Source: Bagarius yarrelli (lineage: Eukaryota; Chordata; Actinopteri; Siluriformes; Sisoridae). From it: a stretch of 64,000 bases of DNA. Positions 1 to 12,240 of the stretch are shown here, piece by piece. Below the pieces are notes generated by a model. That model was not told where the DNA came from. It saw only the letters and a program-made list of their open reading frames with translations, and did not search any database. Location of the stretch: positions 7,939,510 to 8,003,509 of the forward strand of contig VCAZ01000003.1 in the NCBI GenBank assembly GCA_005784505.1, written 5' to 3'. The stretch's first letter is position 1, and each line of letters starts with the position of its first letter. The position numbers and the translations under genes are program-made.

Positions 1-431
1 TTTGTGCTTAGCAGTGTGGAACGTAAAATAAAAACATAAATGTTGTAATGATGCAATTGCATAGAATTTTTTTATTTGCAAAATTTTGGGCTTGTTAATA
101 CCATTCAATAATCACTTGAAACGAGTATAATTGTTGACTATGTGCATCCTTTAATGACCGCAAATATTTTATCATCTAATGGCTATGTCCAGCATGATAG
201 CACATGTCAACCAGGTCATCTCAAACTGCTTTTATGGCCAGGATAATCCAATATATCCAATAGAACAGCTTTGGTATGTGGTACAGTGGAGGACATGCAG
301 TTAGGAAAAAAAATGTAAAAATCACTAGGATTTGTAGGATGCAATCATGTCAGCACGGACCCAAAAGGAGGCTTCCAACATTGTGTGGAACTCATGCCAT
401 GAAGAATAAAGTCTGTTTATATCTGTGGGTA

Positions 432-484
<53 letters not shown>

Positions 485-1400
485 AAGTGAGGTAACCTTA
501 GGATTTTAACTCCCAAAGCAACAGTAGCAGACCATTTGATTTAGGGCAAAAGAAGGCCACTAGATCTGTAAATAAAATCATGTAATTACTCACTTGTTCC
601 ATATTTACTGTTGTATACAGAACAGTACATAGAGCATAAGTAGAGAAGACACGGATAGAACTTACTATGAAGCACTCTGGAAACACACCTGGAATTTTAG
701 AACAAAAAATAAATTAAAACCAATAAACAGCAAAATAATAAAGGGGACTGTATTAACTAAATAACTAAATAAATGTACATAGTTGTATATACATACAAAC
801 ATACATATTAATAGCCACTTGCAAATAAAGAGATGATTTCAGAGAAAAAAATCTTATGAAATGACTCATGCTGAAAATGTGACACTACTCGAAACATCAT
901 AAATTAAACTGCAGGTGCAGACAGTTAAGTAAATATGTTGGTATTACTTAGTTAATACATATATCATTCTCTATCGCCTCCCTTATCAGACCTCACCTCA
1001 TGGCTCCATCAGCAACTACAGCTTTGTACAGCACTTTACCTCAACAAACCTCTCAACACCAAACTTTCATTTTGGTATGGTCTTTGGCCACCCCTGCTGG
1101 GTGATGCAATACCCATAACAATGTAACATAATCCTGATGAAACCTACACTTTTCAGCCTTGACGAAGAGGTGGTTGTCTCAAAGATGAGTTAACACAGTG
1201 CAAACATGTTTTATGTGCTAAGACAGAGTGCATTAGTAGATGAGGATGCTATCTACATACAATAACAAAATGGTTCAAGGGGTTTCAAAAAATCTTGTTT
1301 ATAATACATTAAAAAACTGAGTGTTTCACTTGACATCACTCGATAATCATAGTGGCCCCTGGTGGTGATGAAAGCAGTTTTCCACTAGTCTCCCTCTCTG
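1..1400. other. Intergenic, no gene recognised
   Basis: No exon-like reading frame or recognised repeat protein is visible apart from the GT microsatellite. The sequence is AT-rich and the open frames are short and low-complexity. Confidence 0.5.
434..482. repeat. (GT)n microsatellite
   Basis: An almost uninterrupted GT dinucleotide run of about 24 units. It produces spurious Cys-Val and His-Thr open frames on the two strands. Confidence 0.95.
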
Positions 1401-1429
1401 ATTCTGATCAAGTTGTAGTCACTGATTAA

Positions 1430-1661
1430 GTTTAGTGAAGATGGGCAATTCTTCAAGGGCCGCTAGGACTAGTGGTAGAGGATAGCGGTACTTAACTGCG
1501 ACTGCATTAAGCCCACAATAGTCAATACAAGGTCTGATACGTCCATCTTTTTCTCCACAAAGAAAAAAACACATGCTGCTGAGGAGGCGAAGGGCCAGAT
1601 AAAACCAGAGACGAGGGCATTTTGAATCTAGAGGATATATCCAGCTTTTGGGAGGAGCCAA
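1430..1661 (-). mobile_element. Ty3/gypsy reverse-transcriptase fragment
   Basis: The minus strand encodes a stretch resembling the palm of a Ty3/gypsy reverse transcriptase: GEKDGRIRPCIDY, then KYRYPLPLV, then a degenerate FTKL. These correspond to the family's KKDG-LRPCIDYR, YPLPL and FTKLDL motifs. The catalytic YVDD part is absent, so this is a short dead remnant. It may belong to the same element family as the pieces at 4690-5475, although strands and order do not fit one intact insertion. Confidence 0.75.
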
Positions 1662-1784
1662 GTTAGCTAGTAGCTTTATGAGAAGCTGGGAGGCCTTGGT
1701 TTTGCAGAAGACTTTCGCAAAGCAGCTTTACACAATCAAAGATAATTATAAAATGTAAATAAAATAGAAATCAGTTTGTCTCTG

Positions 1785-2000
1785 CTTGTCCATGATGAGC
1801 AAGCAGGGGGCGAAAGAGGCAAGGAAAAACTGAGATGGGAACAGGAAGAAACCTTAAGAGGAACCAGACCCAACATAGACATGAGAGCTCCCTGGTATGT
1901 AAGTGATCAATGAGAATTGGGAGGACAGCGTCTGAACATACCAGATCACTATGATACTCAACATCCATGAGTCCCCCAAATCTGCTCCTTTATCTAATGC
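1785..2000. repeat. Interspersed repeat, also present near 57.5 kb
   Basis: The stretch around 1818-1875 (aggcaaggaaaaactgagat, followed by a gaggaaccagac segment) recurs in diverged form at 57518-57585. This marks a dispersed repeat, probably the tail of a non-LTR retrotransposon or a non-autonomous relative. Confidence 0.5.
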
Positions 2001-2039
2001 AAATCTATTCACAAAATGCTTGGTTAAATAATTAGGTTT

Positions 2040-4460
2040 TCAGCCTAGACTAACACTGAGACTGTGTCTGATTCTCCGAGATTAATTGGTAGGCTATTCC
2101 ATAACATTGGGGCTTTGTACAAACAAGCTCTGCCCCCAGCTGTAGTTTTTATAATTCGCGTTACTAACAGACAGCCTGCATCTTTTGATCAAAGTATGCA
2201 TGGCGGAACATAAGGCACTAGCAATTCATTCAGGTACAGCAGTGCGAGACCATTTAGTGCTTTATAGGTCAGGAGTAGTATTTTAAAATTATTGCAGAAC
2301 TAAGTGAAGCTTACTTATGCACCTAGTTGAAGATCCAGACAGTAAAGCATGTAATGATATCATGTCTTAATTTTCTTGCATTATTTAGTAACAAAATATT
2401 TTTTTATCTTAGCAATACTTCTGAGATGAAAGAATGGTATCCTGGTAATATTATAGGTTTCAAATGAGAAAATGGATAGTCTAAAGTCACACTCAGGTCT
2501 TTCACTCTTTTACTTAATAAAACAGAAAGACTGTCTGAGTTACACTGTGATCAGAAAGCTTATTTCTAGCTACATGTGGTCCTAGTACTAGAACCTCTGT
2601 CTTATTAGGATTAAGCAAAAGTAAGTTACTTAACCTCTCTCTGTCTCTGATGTCCTTTCGCATCTGGTCTAGCTGAGACATCAGCGTAATGTCATCAGCG
2701 TAACTGTGAAAACTAATATCATGCTTAGGAATTATGTTGCCTAGAAGAAGCATGTAAAGAGAAAAAAGCAGTGGCTCTAAAACCAAACCCTGTGGAACAC
2801 CATACTTGACTTGAGAACACGCAGAATAGTCACCATTTTAAATGGTGTACAAATGTATGAACTGATAGCGATCGGTCAAATACGACCTAAGCCAGATGAG
2901 GGCTGTTCCCTTAATTCCTACAAACTCTTCTAATCTGTGAGGAAGAAAATTATGATCAATGAGGTCAAAAAAGCTGCACTAAGGTTAAGTAATAAAAGCA
3001 ATTATTGTTATTCCTGTGTAAATATGCATATAGCTGCTATGCTACTATCTTCTCTAGGATTTTTGAGGTAAAGGGGAGGTTTAATATCGGCCTGACATCT
3101 TACTGGGGTCAAGGTCAGGTTTCATAATTAGTAGTTCAATAACTGCTAACTTAAAAGATTTTGTAACCTACTCACTGCTGAGGTAACTATTTTTAACATT
3201 GGTTCTGTTGGTACTATCTTCTTAAGAAAATGTGTTGGTATACAATCTAACAAACAAGTTGATGATTTCCAGAGGAGTAAAATTTTTTAATCTGATGTGG
3301 TTAGTTTATCCTCAGAATAAATTGAATAATCTGGTTTCAAAGCCTGAATTTTCTGCTTTATTTTTGCATTTTTGTTATCAAAAAAGTTTATAAAGTCCTC
3401 ACTACTACATGCTGTTATTGTGGAGATTTCTGTAGTCATCATATTCAGATTATTACATCATATTAACCTTATTTCTGGTTAATTTGCTATGGTGTTAAAT
3501 AAAAATCTAGGATTATTTTTATTATTTTTTTTATAAGGGTGAAGAGATACGTTGATATAGCTACACTTTCTTCCAATTTAGTTTGACACCATTTACGTTC
3601 TAGTTTTCGAAAGCTAAGAAAAGAGTGTGTGTGATCATTTTACCAGGTAGCGAGTTACTTATCTTTAATTAGGTATAAAGGAATCTTGACACTAAATATT
3701 CAGTTACTTAATCGAGTTATGTGGGGCCAAACGCTGATCCAATCTCAGTAGATAATTCTGGAAGATAGCTGATAAAGCTCTGGGCAGTAGTAGATGTGAA
3801 TGTACGTTTAGTGCAGTAGCATGGCGCTGTGTGTACATTTTTACTATGACACACTTAAAATGAAATAAGATACAGATAAAATAAGATTGTGATCTAAAAT
3901 AACGTCGCACTGTGGAATTGTATATATTATATTACTTATACTTACCCCGTGACCTGATTTATGAGTGAATACACACTGATTTACACTCACTGAGTCGAGT
4001 ATGGACATAAATGCTGTTCTCAGCGGGTCATCTGTATTCTTAAAATGAATATTAAAGTCTCCAGCAATTAACCCTCCATCAACAGAAAAGACCAGTTTTG
4101 ATAGGAAATCTGCAAATTCACTAAGAAGTTTAGAGTACAGCCCTGAGGGTCTGTAAATAATAATTAATGCAATTGACTGACCGAGTTTATTATTTTTGGA
4201 TACTCTTGTTATGTTATTATAGAGAGCTTCAAATGCATTAAAATTGTGTCTATGTTTTTGTACAAGGTTCAAATTATCATTACTATTTGTCTGCTCCTTG
4301 TCCAGGGCTCTGAGTAGCCAACAATTAACTAGACCTTTACTGCGACTATGAGCTATGTTACAAGAAACCCCTTCCCGAGTGGGATGTCCTAACAGGCCAG
4401 CATTACCCTCAAAAGTTCTGCAATTATCTATAAAGCCCACATTGTTTTCAGAGCACCACC
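2040..4460 (-). mobile_element. Non-LTR retrotransposon (LINE), decayed copy
   Basis: Read on the minus strand, 4460 to about 3900 carries an apurinic-like endonuclease fragment with IALIIIYRP and AGDFNIH motifs and a following serine-rich LDSVSVNQ segment. From about 2960 to 2514 comes a reverse-transcriptase fragment with LEPLLFSLYM and the catalytic box YADD (FHSYADDITLM). Frames are broken by many stops and shifts. The order EN then RT fits one element of about 2.4 kb. A second copy of the same family lies on the plus strand at 40430-42545; for example, the segment around 3480-3520 matches the reverse complement of about 41470-41515. The clade is probably L2/CR1-like, by motif appearance only. 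Confidence 0.8.
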
Positions 4461-4689
4461 TGGACATGGGTAGTAAAACATGGCAGAATAAGACAAAGGC
4501 AATTGACAATAAGGGTACCATTGGATAATTTCTTTATTGAATTTGAATTTTATAGAATTCTGGGGTGATAGAATAACAAAGAGTAAGAATTTTTCTTTAT
4601 GATACGTATGAGAACAGGGATAGTTCACAGGGTGATACCTTGTCCAATGGATTGACCATCTACAGCTAAAATTTTAAAAAGTGGGAACA

Positions 4690-4800
4690 CATAGGGTAGT
4701 AATTGAGTTTTAATTAGTCCACTAACCATTGATCAATGAGGTTCAAGATTGCTCCCGAGTCCACTAGTGCTGGAAATAAATGAGTGACAGAATCAATGAC
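4690..4800 (-). mobile_element. Gypsy-type aspartic protease remnant
   Basis: The minus strand near 4795-4725 reads PALVDSGAILNLID, which contains the retropepsin-type active-site box (VDSGA) typical of Ty3/gypsy Gag-Pol. Little else of the protease survives. It lies opposite in strand to the RT/RNase H fragment that follows. Confidence 0.6.
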
Positions 4801-5059
4801 TAGAGACACATGGAGGGTGAAACACATAGAAGACATGAGTGGCAATGAGAGTTGACTTACTTCAGTAGTGAGTAAGAGGCTTCTTGGGGCAGTAAAGGGG
4901 TTTTATAGTTGAAACCTCCAAAGTAGTAGCACAAGTTTTCCTGTGATCATCCTGTGATCTTTCATAAATTAATATTCATAACATAAATATTCCGAAAACC
5001 TTTTGAACCACTATGCATAGCGAATATTGATGACCTTATCTTCTCACAAACTCTTTCCC

Positions 5060-5475
5060 AACACGTACAACATGTCTTCACTGTGTTTTTTAAAGACAAC
5101 CGCTTGTTTGTTAAGGCAGAAAAAAGCGAATTTCACTGTGATCAATTTAACTTTCTAGGTTATTGCATCACCCAGCAGGGTGTCGTTATGGACAGAACTA
5201 AAGTACAAGCAGTCACAAAATGGCCTCTCCCAAATACGATTAAAAAGTTGCAGAGGTTTTTGGGATTTATGAACATTTACCATCGATTTATCAGAAACTA
5301 CAGTCTGACTGCAGCTTTCTTTACCACCCTGACCCAACACTACCATTGCTTCAGACTGTGACGTCGGTGCAGTGTTACCATAAAGACATGGAAACCCCTC
5401 TAAACTATGATGTAGGTAATAAAGAGCTCCTCGCCATGAAAGCAGCACTTAAAGAATGGAGGCACAATTTATAAA
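5060..5475 (+). mobile_element. Ty3/gypsy RT thumb and RNase H fragment
   Basis: The plus strand from 5083 encodes the C-terminal part of a gypsy reverse transcriptase: HCDQFNFLGYCITQQGV, then LQRFLGFMNIYHRFIRNYS, which is the F(L)G(Y/H)-(I/V)S and RFLG-YYRRFI signature. A frame change follows, and then NYDVGNKELLAMKAALKEW near 5402-5465, the conserved RNase H helix. Only about 140 codons remain. Confidence 0.85.
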
Positions 5476-5539
5476 TGAGTAACAGTACTAATGTGTAGTA
5501 CTGTGTAACAGTGTAAGGACCTAAGGAGTGTAAGGACCT

Positions 5540-6890
5540 GAGGAGGACCAGGTTCTAGTCAGAATCCTGATAGCAGCATATGTATTAGCTGCAGCTGTCT
5601 AATTGTCTTTCAAACATAAACAAGAGTCTCCAGATCCCGACTGGAAACAAAACTTTGAATTCTGACAATGTTTTTAAGGTGATAGTACACTGATTAAGTT
5701 ATTGTCTTGCCATGACTACTGAAACTGAACATCTGACTACAGAAGCACACCAAGATTCCTGACTTGATTTTTGATTGTTTAACCCCTAGATTTAAAATAT
5801 GCATCCACCCTGAAAACTTCTTTGTTTCTAAAAGCAATGACTTTAGTTTTCTTCTTGTTTAACTGAAGAAAGTTTTGGCACATCCAACTGTTTCATCAAT
5901 GCATTTGCAGATAGAGTCAATGAGGCTGTAGTCATTTGGTGATAAGGAAAGACAAATCATTTATGATAGGCAATTTTGTTCTTTCTCATTATTTGACTTG
6001 ACGTGTTAAACATGTTAAACAAGAGTGGTGCAAGAATTGAGCCTTGTGGGACTCGCATGTCACAGACATCCACTTGGACTTATGGCCTCCTATACTCTAT
6101 AAAAACCTCTCCCTTTTAGGTATGACCTAAAGCATTTGAGGACCATCCCAGAAAGGCTGACCTAGTTTTCTAGTCTCTGTCATGATTGAAAGTGTCAAAC
6201 GCAGCACTGACATCTTGAAGTACCAGCACTGTTATTTTGCCAGAATTAGAATTTAATTTAACGAATATCATTTATTATCTTTATAAGGGAACCAGATTAA
6301 AATTGTCCAGCTGTCTATTTGAAATTATGTATTTGTTCAGCTAATTAAGAACAACCTTTTTAATTATCTTGCCTATAAAAGAAAGATTTGATATTGGTCT
6401 ATAGTTGCTCAATATGGTTTTATACAGATTTCTCTTTTTCAGGGGTTTAAATACTGCTGTTTTTAAAGAGTTCAAAAAAGTTCCAGAAAGAAGTTAGGTG
6501 TTTACCACTTTCAAAACATCTGCTTCCAGACAGGTAAACAATATTTTGAGAAAAAGTGTGTAAAGGTAGTAGGTTGACGATTTCTGTAATATTTCTTTCA
6601 AAATTTTACTATCAATTTCTTCAAAGACAGACATAGAAACCTCTTTTTAAAATTGTGGTCTATCTGTCTATCCCCTGGATAGTTTAAGGATGTGTTAATT
6701 GCATTTCTAATATAATTGATCTTCTTGGAAAAGAAAGAAAGGAAATTTTTTGCATTTGCTATCGGAGAGCATTTCACTGGAAATCTCACTTGGAGTTTGT
6801 CTCTCAAGAGTAGAGAAAAGAGTGTGAGTGTTGTTTATGTTACTGTTTATAAGGTTTGAGAAGAAGGTCTGTCTAGTTTTGCCTAGTTCC
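5540..6890 (-). mobile_element. Second non-LTR/retroelement-derived repeat
   Basis: On the minus strand near 6055-6005 the sequence encodes VPQGSILAPLLFNMF, the (G)VPQGSxLGPLLF box found in LINE reverse transcriptases. The surrounding sequence is riddled with stops. The 5545-5800 part recurs at 57370-58064 plus 59867-59900, where it is the host of a nested gypsy insertion, so this is a dispersed repeat family distinct from the 2040-4460 element. Confidence 0.65.
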
Positions 6891-7049
6891 ACATTAAAGC
6901 ATGAAGGGTGTCTTTATATATGATATAGTGTATTTCAAGTTTAGTCTTTTGCCAAATCCTCTTAGCTTTCTTGCATTGACTTTCCTGCACAACCAACAGA
7001 GGTACATGTAACATCCACAATACAAGAGCAAGGACAAAGAAAACAAGAC

Positions 7050-7135
7050 GGCTATATACTGTCTATATATATCAGTATATAGTATATATAGTGTAAATAT
7101 ATAGTATATAGTATATATAGTGTAAATACACATGT
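7050..7135. repeat. AT-rich short tandem repeat
   Basis: Imperfect reiteration of a unit around atatagtatatatagtgtaa, forming a low-complexity block directly in front of the Tc1-like remnant. Confidence 0.7.
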
Positions 7136-7138
7136 TCT

Positions 7139-7975
7139 GTGTTAACTAACACTGTGGAGATGTTTAAAGCAGGGTTAGGTTATATAAAAACATCCCAAGC
7201 TTTGAACATCACAAGGATCACTGTTCAATTTATCAATCCAAAAATGGAAAACGTATGCCACAACTGCAAACCGACTTGGCCGCCACCTAAACTGACAGAC
7301 CGAGCAAGGAGAGCACTGGTCAGAGAAGCAGCCAAGGGGCCCATGGTCACTATGAAGAAGCCGCAGAAATCCGCAGCTCAGGTGGGACAATCTGTAGACC
7401 GGACAACTGTAAGTTGTGTACTCCACAAATCTGGTATTTATGAAGGAGTAAGAAAGACAAGATGTCACATTTGCAGTTTGCCACAAACCATGTAGAGGAC
7501 ACAGCAAACATGTGGAAGAAGGTGCTCTGTCAGATGAGACCAAAGTTATACATTTTGGCCTAAATTCAAAGCGCCATGTGTGACAGAAAAGTTGCACTGC
7601 TCATCACACTGAACACACCATCCCCACTTCAGCAGGGACAGGAAAGCTGCTTAGAGGTGATGGGAAGATTGATAGGACTAAATACAGGGCAGTCCTGGAA
7701 GAACTCCTGTTGAAGGCTGCAAAAGACTTGAGACTGGGAAGGAGATTTACCTTTCAGCAAGACCATAAGCCTATGAAATATAAAATGGTTTGGGTCAAAG
7801 AATATTTAGATGTTAGAATAGCACAGTCAACATCCAAACCCAAATCAGACGCCTACTATACAATCTGGCTGAGCTTGAGCTATTTTGCAAAGAAGAATGG
7901 GCAAAAATTTCAGTCTCTAAATGTGCAAAGCTGGTACAGGCTTGCAGCTGTAATTGCAGCAAAAGTGGGTTGACA
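7139..7975 (+). mobile_element. Tc1-like transposase, inactivated
   Basis: The plus strand holds a Tc1/mariner transposase in pieces. An N-terminal helix-turn-helix-like segment comes first (VEMFKAGLGYIKTSQALNI), followed by TDRARRALVREAAKGP. A DDE-domain part comes next, with GLNSKRHV near 7560 and KYRAVLEELLLKAAKDLRLG, then RRFTFQQD at 7738-7763, which carries the second catalytic aspartate. The segment ends in AAVIAAKVG. Stops and shifts at about 7494 and 7580 separate the parts, so it cannot make an active enzyme. Terminal inverted repeats were not identified. Confidence 0.85.
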
Positions 7976-9356
7976 AAGTATTGATGCAAACTCAAACACA
8001 AACTTGACTTTAACAAACTTAACTTAATAAACATGACTTACCAACAGAGGTACAGGCAGAGATGGCAGAAGTACACATATCCCTGTAAGGTCAGTACAAA
8101 TACTCATGTTTAAAATGAGTTTAAAAGAATAAACATTTTGCACCTAAAGATTACGGTCTTGTGATGCTGAACCGATGGTAAAATAAGTTAATTTTTCACC
8201 GACAATGAGAGCTGTTACCTGGTAAAGTTAACTAATGTTTACTAATTAACTAGGTAACATTAGCAAACACATGCTACACTACAGTTAATGTGATAGCAAA
8301 ATGTGCACTCGTTTGAATTTAAGATAACATTACTGACAAACAGAGAAAATAGACTATTATTACTTTAAGAACTGAATTGTCTAATGACAAGGAAGAGATA
8401 ACAATAAAACATGTAATGTTAATTTACCTGTATGTGCTTTCAGAAATTCGACCGTGAATTCTTAAACTCCGGCACCTGATGTTTTTTAGGTTGACACAAT
8501 TCTCAGCGCATTAGCCCGGAATCCTTCTTGATGCTGACAATTTCAAACAGCTCCCTCATATATGTCTCTGCTGTCATGTTTACATAGCTGACTCCCTCTG
8601 TCTTATCGTCCAGGTTAGCCGTTCTTGTTGCCTTCTGCCTGATGGCCTAGCTCATTGTCAGCTTCCTAAACTAGCCTAAATTATGCATAGGGTGCGTTAT
8701 AGGCAGGAAAACAGCAATGATAAAAATCCACACACCAACAAGTATTTATACTTCGTTACTTCACATCTCTGGGTACAGGTAACATACAAGACCGAAGACA
8801 AAGGAAACAAGTGGACTATATAAATAACAGGGGGCACATGAAAAAAGTAACCAATGACAAGGCAAAACTGGAAAGCGCATGACAAAATTAACTAATGACA
8901 ACATAACACATGAACAATAAAGTTTTAAGTTGTGTGATGAAGAGCAGAATTGATAAATGTAGGTAAAGTAAACTTCTGTATTACTGACAAATTTCTCACT
9001 TTACAGAAATTTACTGTTTCATTTACGACTATTTACTGTTCATATAGTTAGTACTAATGACGTAAAGTCATAGTATTTAATGATTTTTTTTACCTCAGTG
9101 CATATCTACAAAAGGACTGAAAAAAATAGAACATGGAGTTCAGGGCTCAAAGTTCTTAATTAGTGATTTATTATGCTGTGACGACAGAGTGAGTTTTTTG
9201 CACTTTCATAGTACTGAGTGGTATTTTTGTATCTCTGAACCACAGTGATATTAGCTGTAACCCCTGCAGTTTCCCTCCTGTGTGTGGGGGCTGCGTGTGT
9301 GCTTATTTTTCCTGCTCTTCTCTCCATCCTTTTAATACTTAATAAATCGTACAGGG
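7976..9356. other. Intergenic, nothing recognised
   Basis: No conserved coding exon, RNA gene or known repeat could be recognised on either strand. Short open frames lack splice context and look random. Confidence 0.4.
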
Positions 9357-12240
9357 AAACAGTGTTGCTGTAGTTGGAGCAGGAGCAGCAGGATTGTGTG
9401 CAGTTCATCACATCCTGGCTCGAGCGCTTTGGAGGAGCGTAGTACTACGAGGAGCGCGTGGGTACTTCTGACAATGACCGGACCATTCACAGCAGCATGT
9501 ACAAAGACCTCAGGTGGTGTAGCATGTAAAATTAGTTGATAAATCATATTTCACTGAACATTAGATCAGGTAAGCTACACCTGGTCACATTTCAATGTTG
9601 GTTTGATCAACTGACATTTGGGCAAACAGTAAAGAATTGAACTTTAATATTTAAAGTTAGTAGCAGTAATTTAAAGGCCATTAAAGAACATTGTTTGTAA
9701 ATCTTTTTTTACCTGACAGCATAATTATTATAGCCTTCACCTCTGATTGATATAAATAGACAAATTATTCAGATGATTATCTTTATAACTTCATTACTGA
9801 TAATAAACCCACATTGAATCTAAAATTTACTGATTAATGGTTCATTTATTGCATTATTTAACAGTTATATGAATGAATCAGGAACACAGAAGCACTAATT
9901 AAATATTTATTTTATTAAGAGTTTTAGTGATACTGACAATTAAAAGTATAAAAGCCATATTACCACATCTGAATTAGTGCACAAATAATAACAGCCGTGT
10001 CCTGCGAGTGTGACCCTTCATTGATCTAGCAGAAGAGAGGTTGGGTGATTGTGTTTCATCAACAGCTGTTATTTATAATATCTACAGCGTGTACCTATGT
10101 GTGTTTACTTTGTGTTCTCTGTTTTCAGAACCAACCTTACTAAAGAGGTTATGATGTTTTTTGATTTTGTCTTTAACCCCCACTGGCCCTCTTTTCTAAC
10201 CCACTGGGATGTTTAGCAGTTTTTAGAGGCATACTGCAAGTGCCATGATATTCTGCCACACATTACGGTTTTAAAACTAAAATCATGATGTCATTATTCT
10301 TTCCAAGCATATGTTACATGTGTTAAAACACTATACATAGAAAGCCTGTTCAAACATAGCGTTTCATTTGGTTTTTAAACAGTATTAATTTCACTATCAA
10401 CTTGACCACCGGCTAACACTGCCATAGAGACAGTAGAAGAAATCACAGCCAATCAGATGTGCTCGTAGGCCAATGAGGAGTGGTCTGTAAATGTCCTTTG
10501 TTATTAGCGAATAACGTTTTTGTGTTGGAGGCTAAGGTAATGCTTGTGATGGCCCTGTCTCCCGCTCCCCGACAGTTCAACAGTACGGTGGAAGAGGTGA
10601 AACCTATCTCCATGGAGACAGATAGAGGGGGGTCTGTGAAGTGGGAGGTAATTTTGCGGCTCGTGCATGGAGGACATAGCACACAGACATTCGACTCTGT
10701 GTTCATCTGCAGTGGGTGAGGAATGCCATTTCTGCACTTAAGACACACAAAATCAAAGTTAATTCCTTGGTGCCATTTTGCATTTTTTTCCTAGTAGAGG
10801 TCAATTGTTTTTGTTGTTAAACTCCACATTAGCTCCTAAAATATAAATAAGCACTGTTTAAACCATTCATAAGGAATAGGTGTGAAAGAAGCTGCGAAGA
10901 GAAAAGAGCAAGCAACCTCTATGCATGACTCATGTGTTCCTTCCTTTTTTACAGTCATCACTCTGTGCCCCATTTGCCCTCCATTCTGGGAATAGAGCAT
11001 TTTAAAGGTTCAGTTCAAAATAAACATGACCTCGAAAGTGCAAACCATTACGCTCGCACTCAACATGTTGCTCCCCGCTGATTTCTCAAATTCTCGCTTT
11101 TGCTCTCTGTTCTCTGATTGCTCTCTTTTTCCCCTGTTTGTCCTTTTACAGGAAAAGGTGATACACAGTCACTCTTATCGCTGCCCAGAGCCTTTTGCCT
11201 ATCTGTCTGTTGTGGTCTTGGGTGCTGGAGCATCTGGGGTTGATATCTCGTTTCAGCTGGTTCGAGATAAAGCCCAGGTAAAACAAGCATCTAATATGCA
11301 GTGACAATGTTGCTACCAAGAAATATATATGATATACTGGTTTGTGCCCTTGTTTTTGATGTATTTAAGTAAAATTGTTGTTTGCCCACATTTTGTAGAG
11401 CTTTCTAATCTCCAAAAAGTAGATAATAATAAACAAAAAAATGTTGGCCATCTTAAGTGTTTGATAGCACTTTCCAACACAATTATTGGTGGAATACATT
11501 TCAAAAGAATGTTATTCATCTATCCTGTACAATAGACAGAATTGTAAAATCAATATCAAAGTACATTGCAGCTTTTCCAGTAGCTGGTTGTGGCTCTCAG
11601 GATACCTTATGTTGGTTTTCCCTTAATCACCTATTTGTAGTTAGGGTCTGTAATTATCTGCAGGTAATCATCATTTAATACTTTCTTATGATTTACACGT
11701 GTCATGTTATCAAACTCACTGTTTTATTATTTTCATCTCTAGGTCATTTTGAGCCTCAATAAACCTTCCTTGTCGTTTGCTTTGTCCCTGGAAATCAAGC
11801 AGGCTTCTCTTGTTGTGAAGGTGCTGGATGATGGCTTTCTGCTTTTCCAGGATGGTTCAGTGGCCCACTCTCAAGTTCCTCTGCTTTGCACTGGATACAA
11901 TTACCACTTTTCATTCTCGGCCTGGAGGTGCAGCGCCACCTAATGGCTTCTCTTTACAAGTACCGTGTTCGTCCAAGTTTTTCCACACTGTTATTTATAG
12001 GTGTGTGCAAAAATGTTTGCCCTTTTCTTCACTTCTATTATCAGGTTATTTAAAAAAACGGAAACTCAAAAACAGGCTGTGTTTTAAATGATATAAGTAG
12101 CTAGTTTTTGTGCTTTTTGTGGAATTGGCTTTTTTCTTCAGGTCCAGTATGCACTTGCACTTGATGGCACTGTGCAGTTGTCCTCGCGTGAGTTGATAGG
12201 AAAGGATGCAAAAAGAGAGCGAAAGAAAAATACAAATGGG
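9357..12240 (+). pseudogene. Flavin-containing monooxygenase (FMO GS-OX-like) pseudogene
   Basis: Family members are NADPH- and FAD-dependent monooxygenases. Nearly the whole gene can be followed through pieces at about 9357-9510, 10130-10275, 10576-10715, 10955-11007, 11152-11277, 11743-12044 and 12142-12240, most still flanked by usable splice sites. The FAD-binding Rossmann box is intact (VAVVGAGAAGL), as is the NADPH box (VVVLGAGASGVDIS). FNSTVEEV, VFICSGHHS, IEHFKG and LCTGYNYHF also match the family. Several breaks occur: in-frame tag stops near 9439 and 10227; a deletion with frame change around 9425-9445, joining the first Rossmann helix to a YYEERVGTSDN segment; and another frame change near 11915 before LGLEVQRHLMASLYKY. 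No full-length protein is possible. It could be a lost single gene or a dead duplicate; the window cannot tell which. Confidence 0.85.

Noticed and set aside
276..516. Open frames on both strands across the GT run
   Set aside because: They are Cys-Val and His-Thr translations of a microsatellite, with no homology or gene context.
10443..10748. Antisense open frames over the FMO region
   Set aside because: They are shadows of the decayed FMO exon at 10576-10715 on the plus strand.
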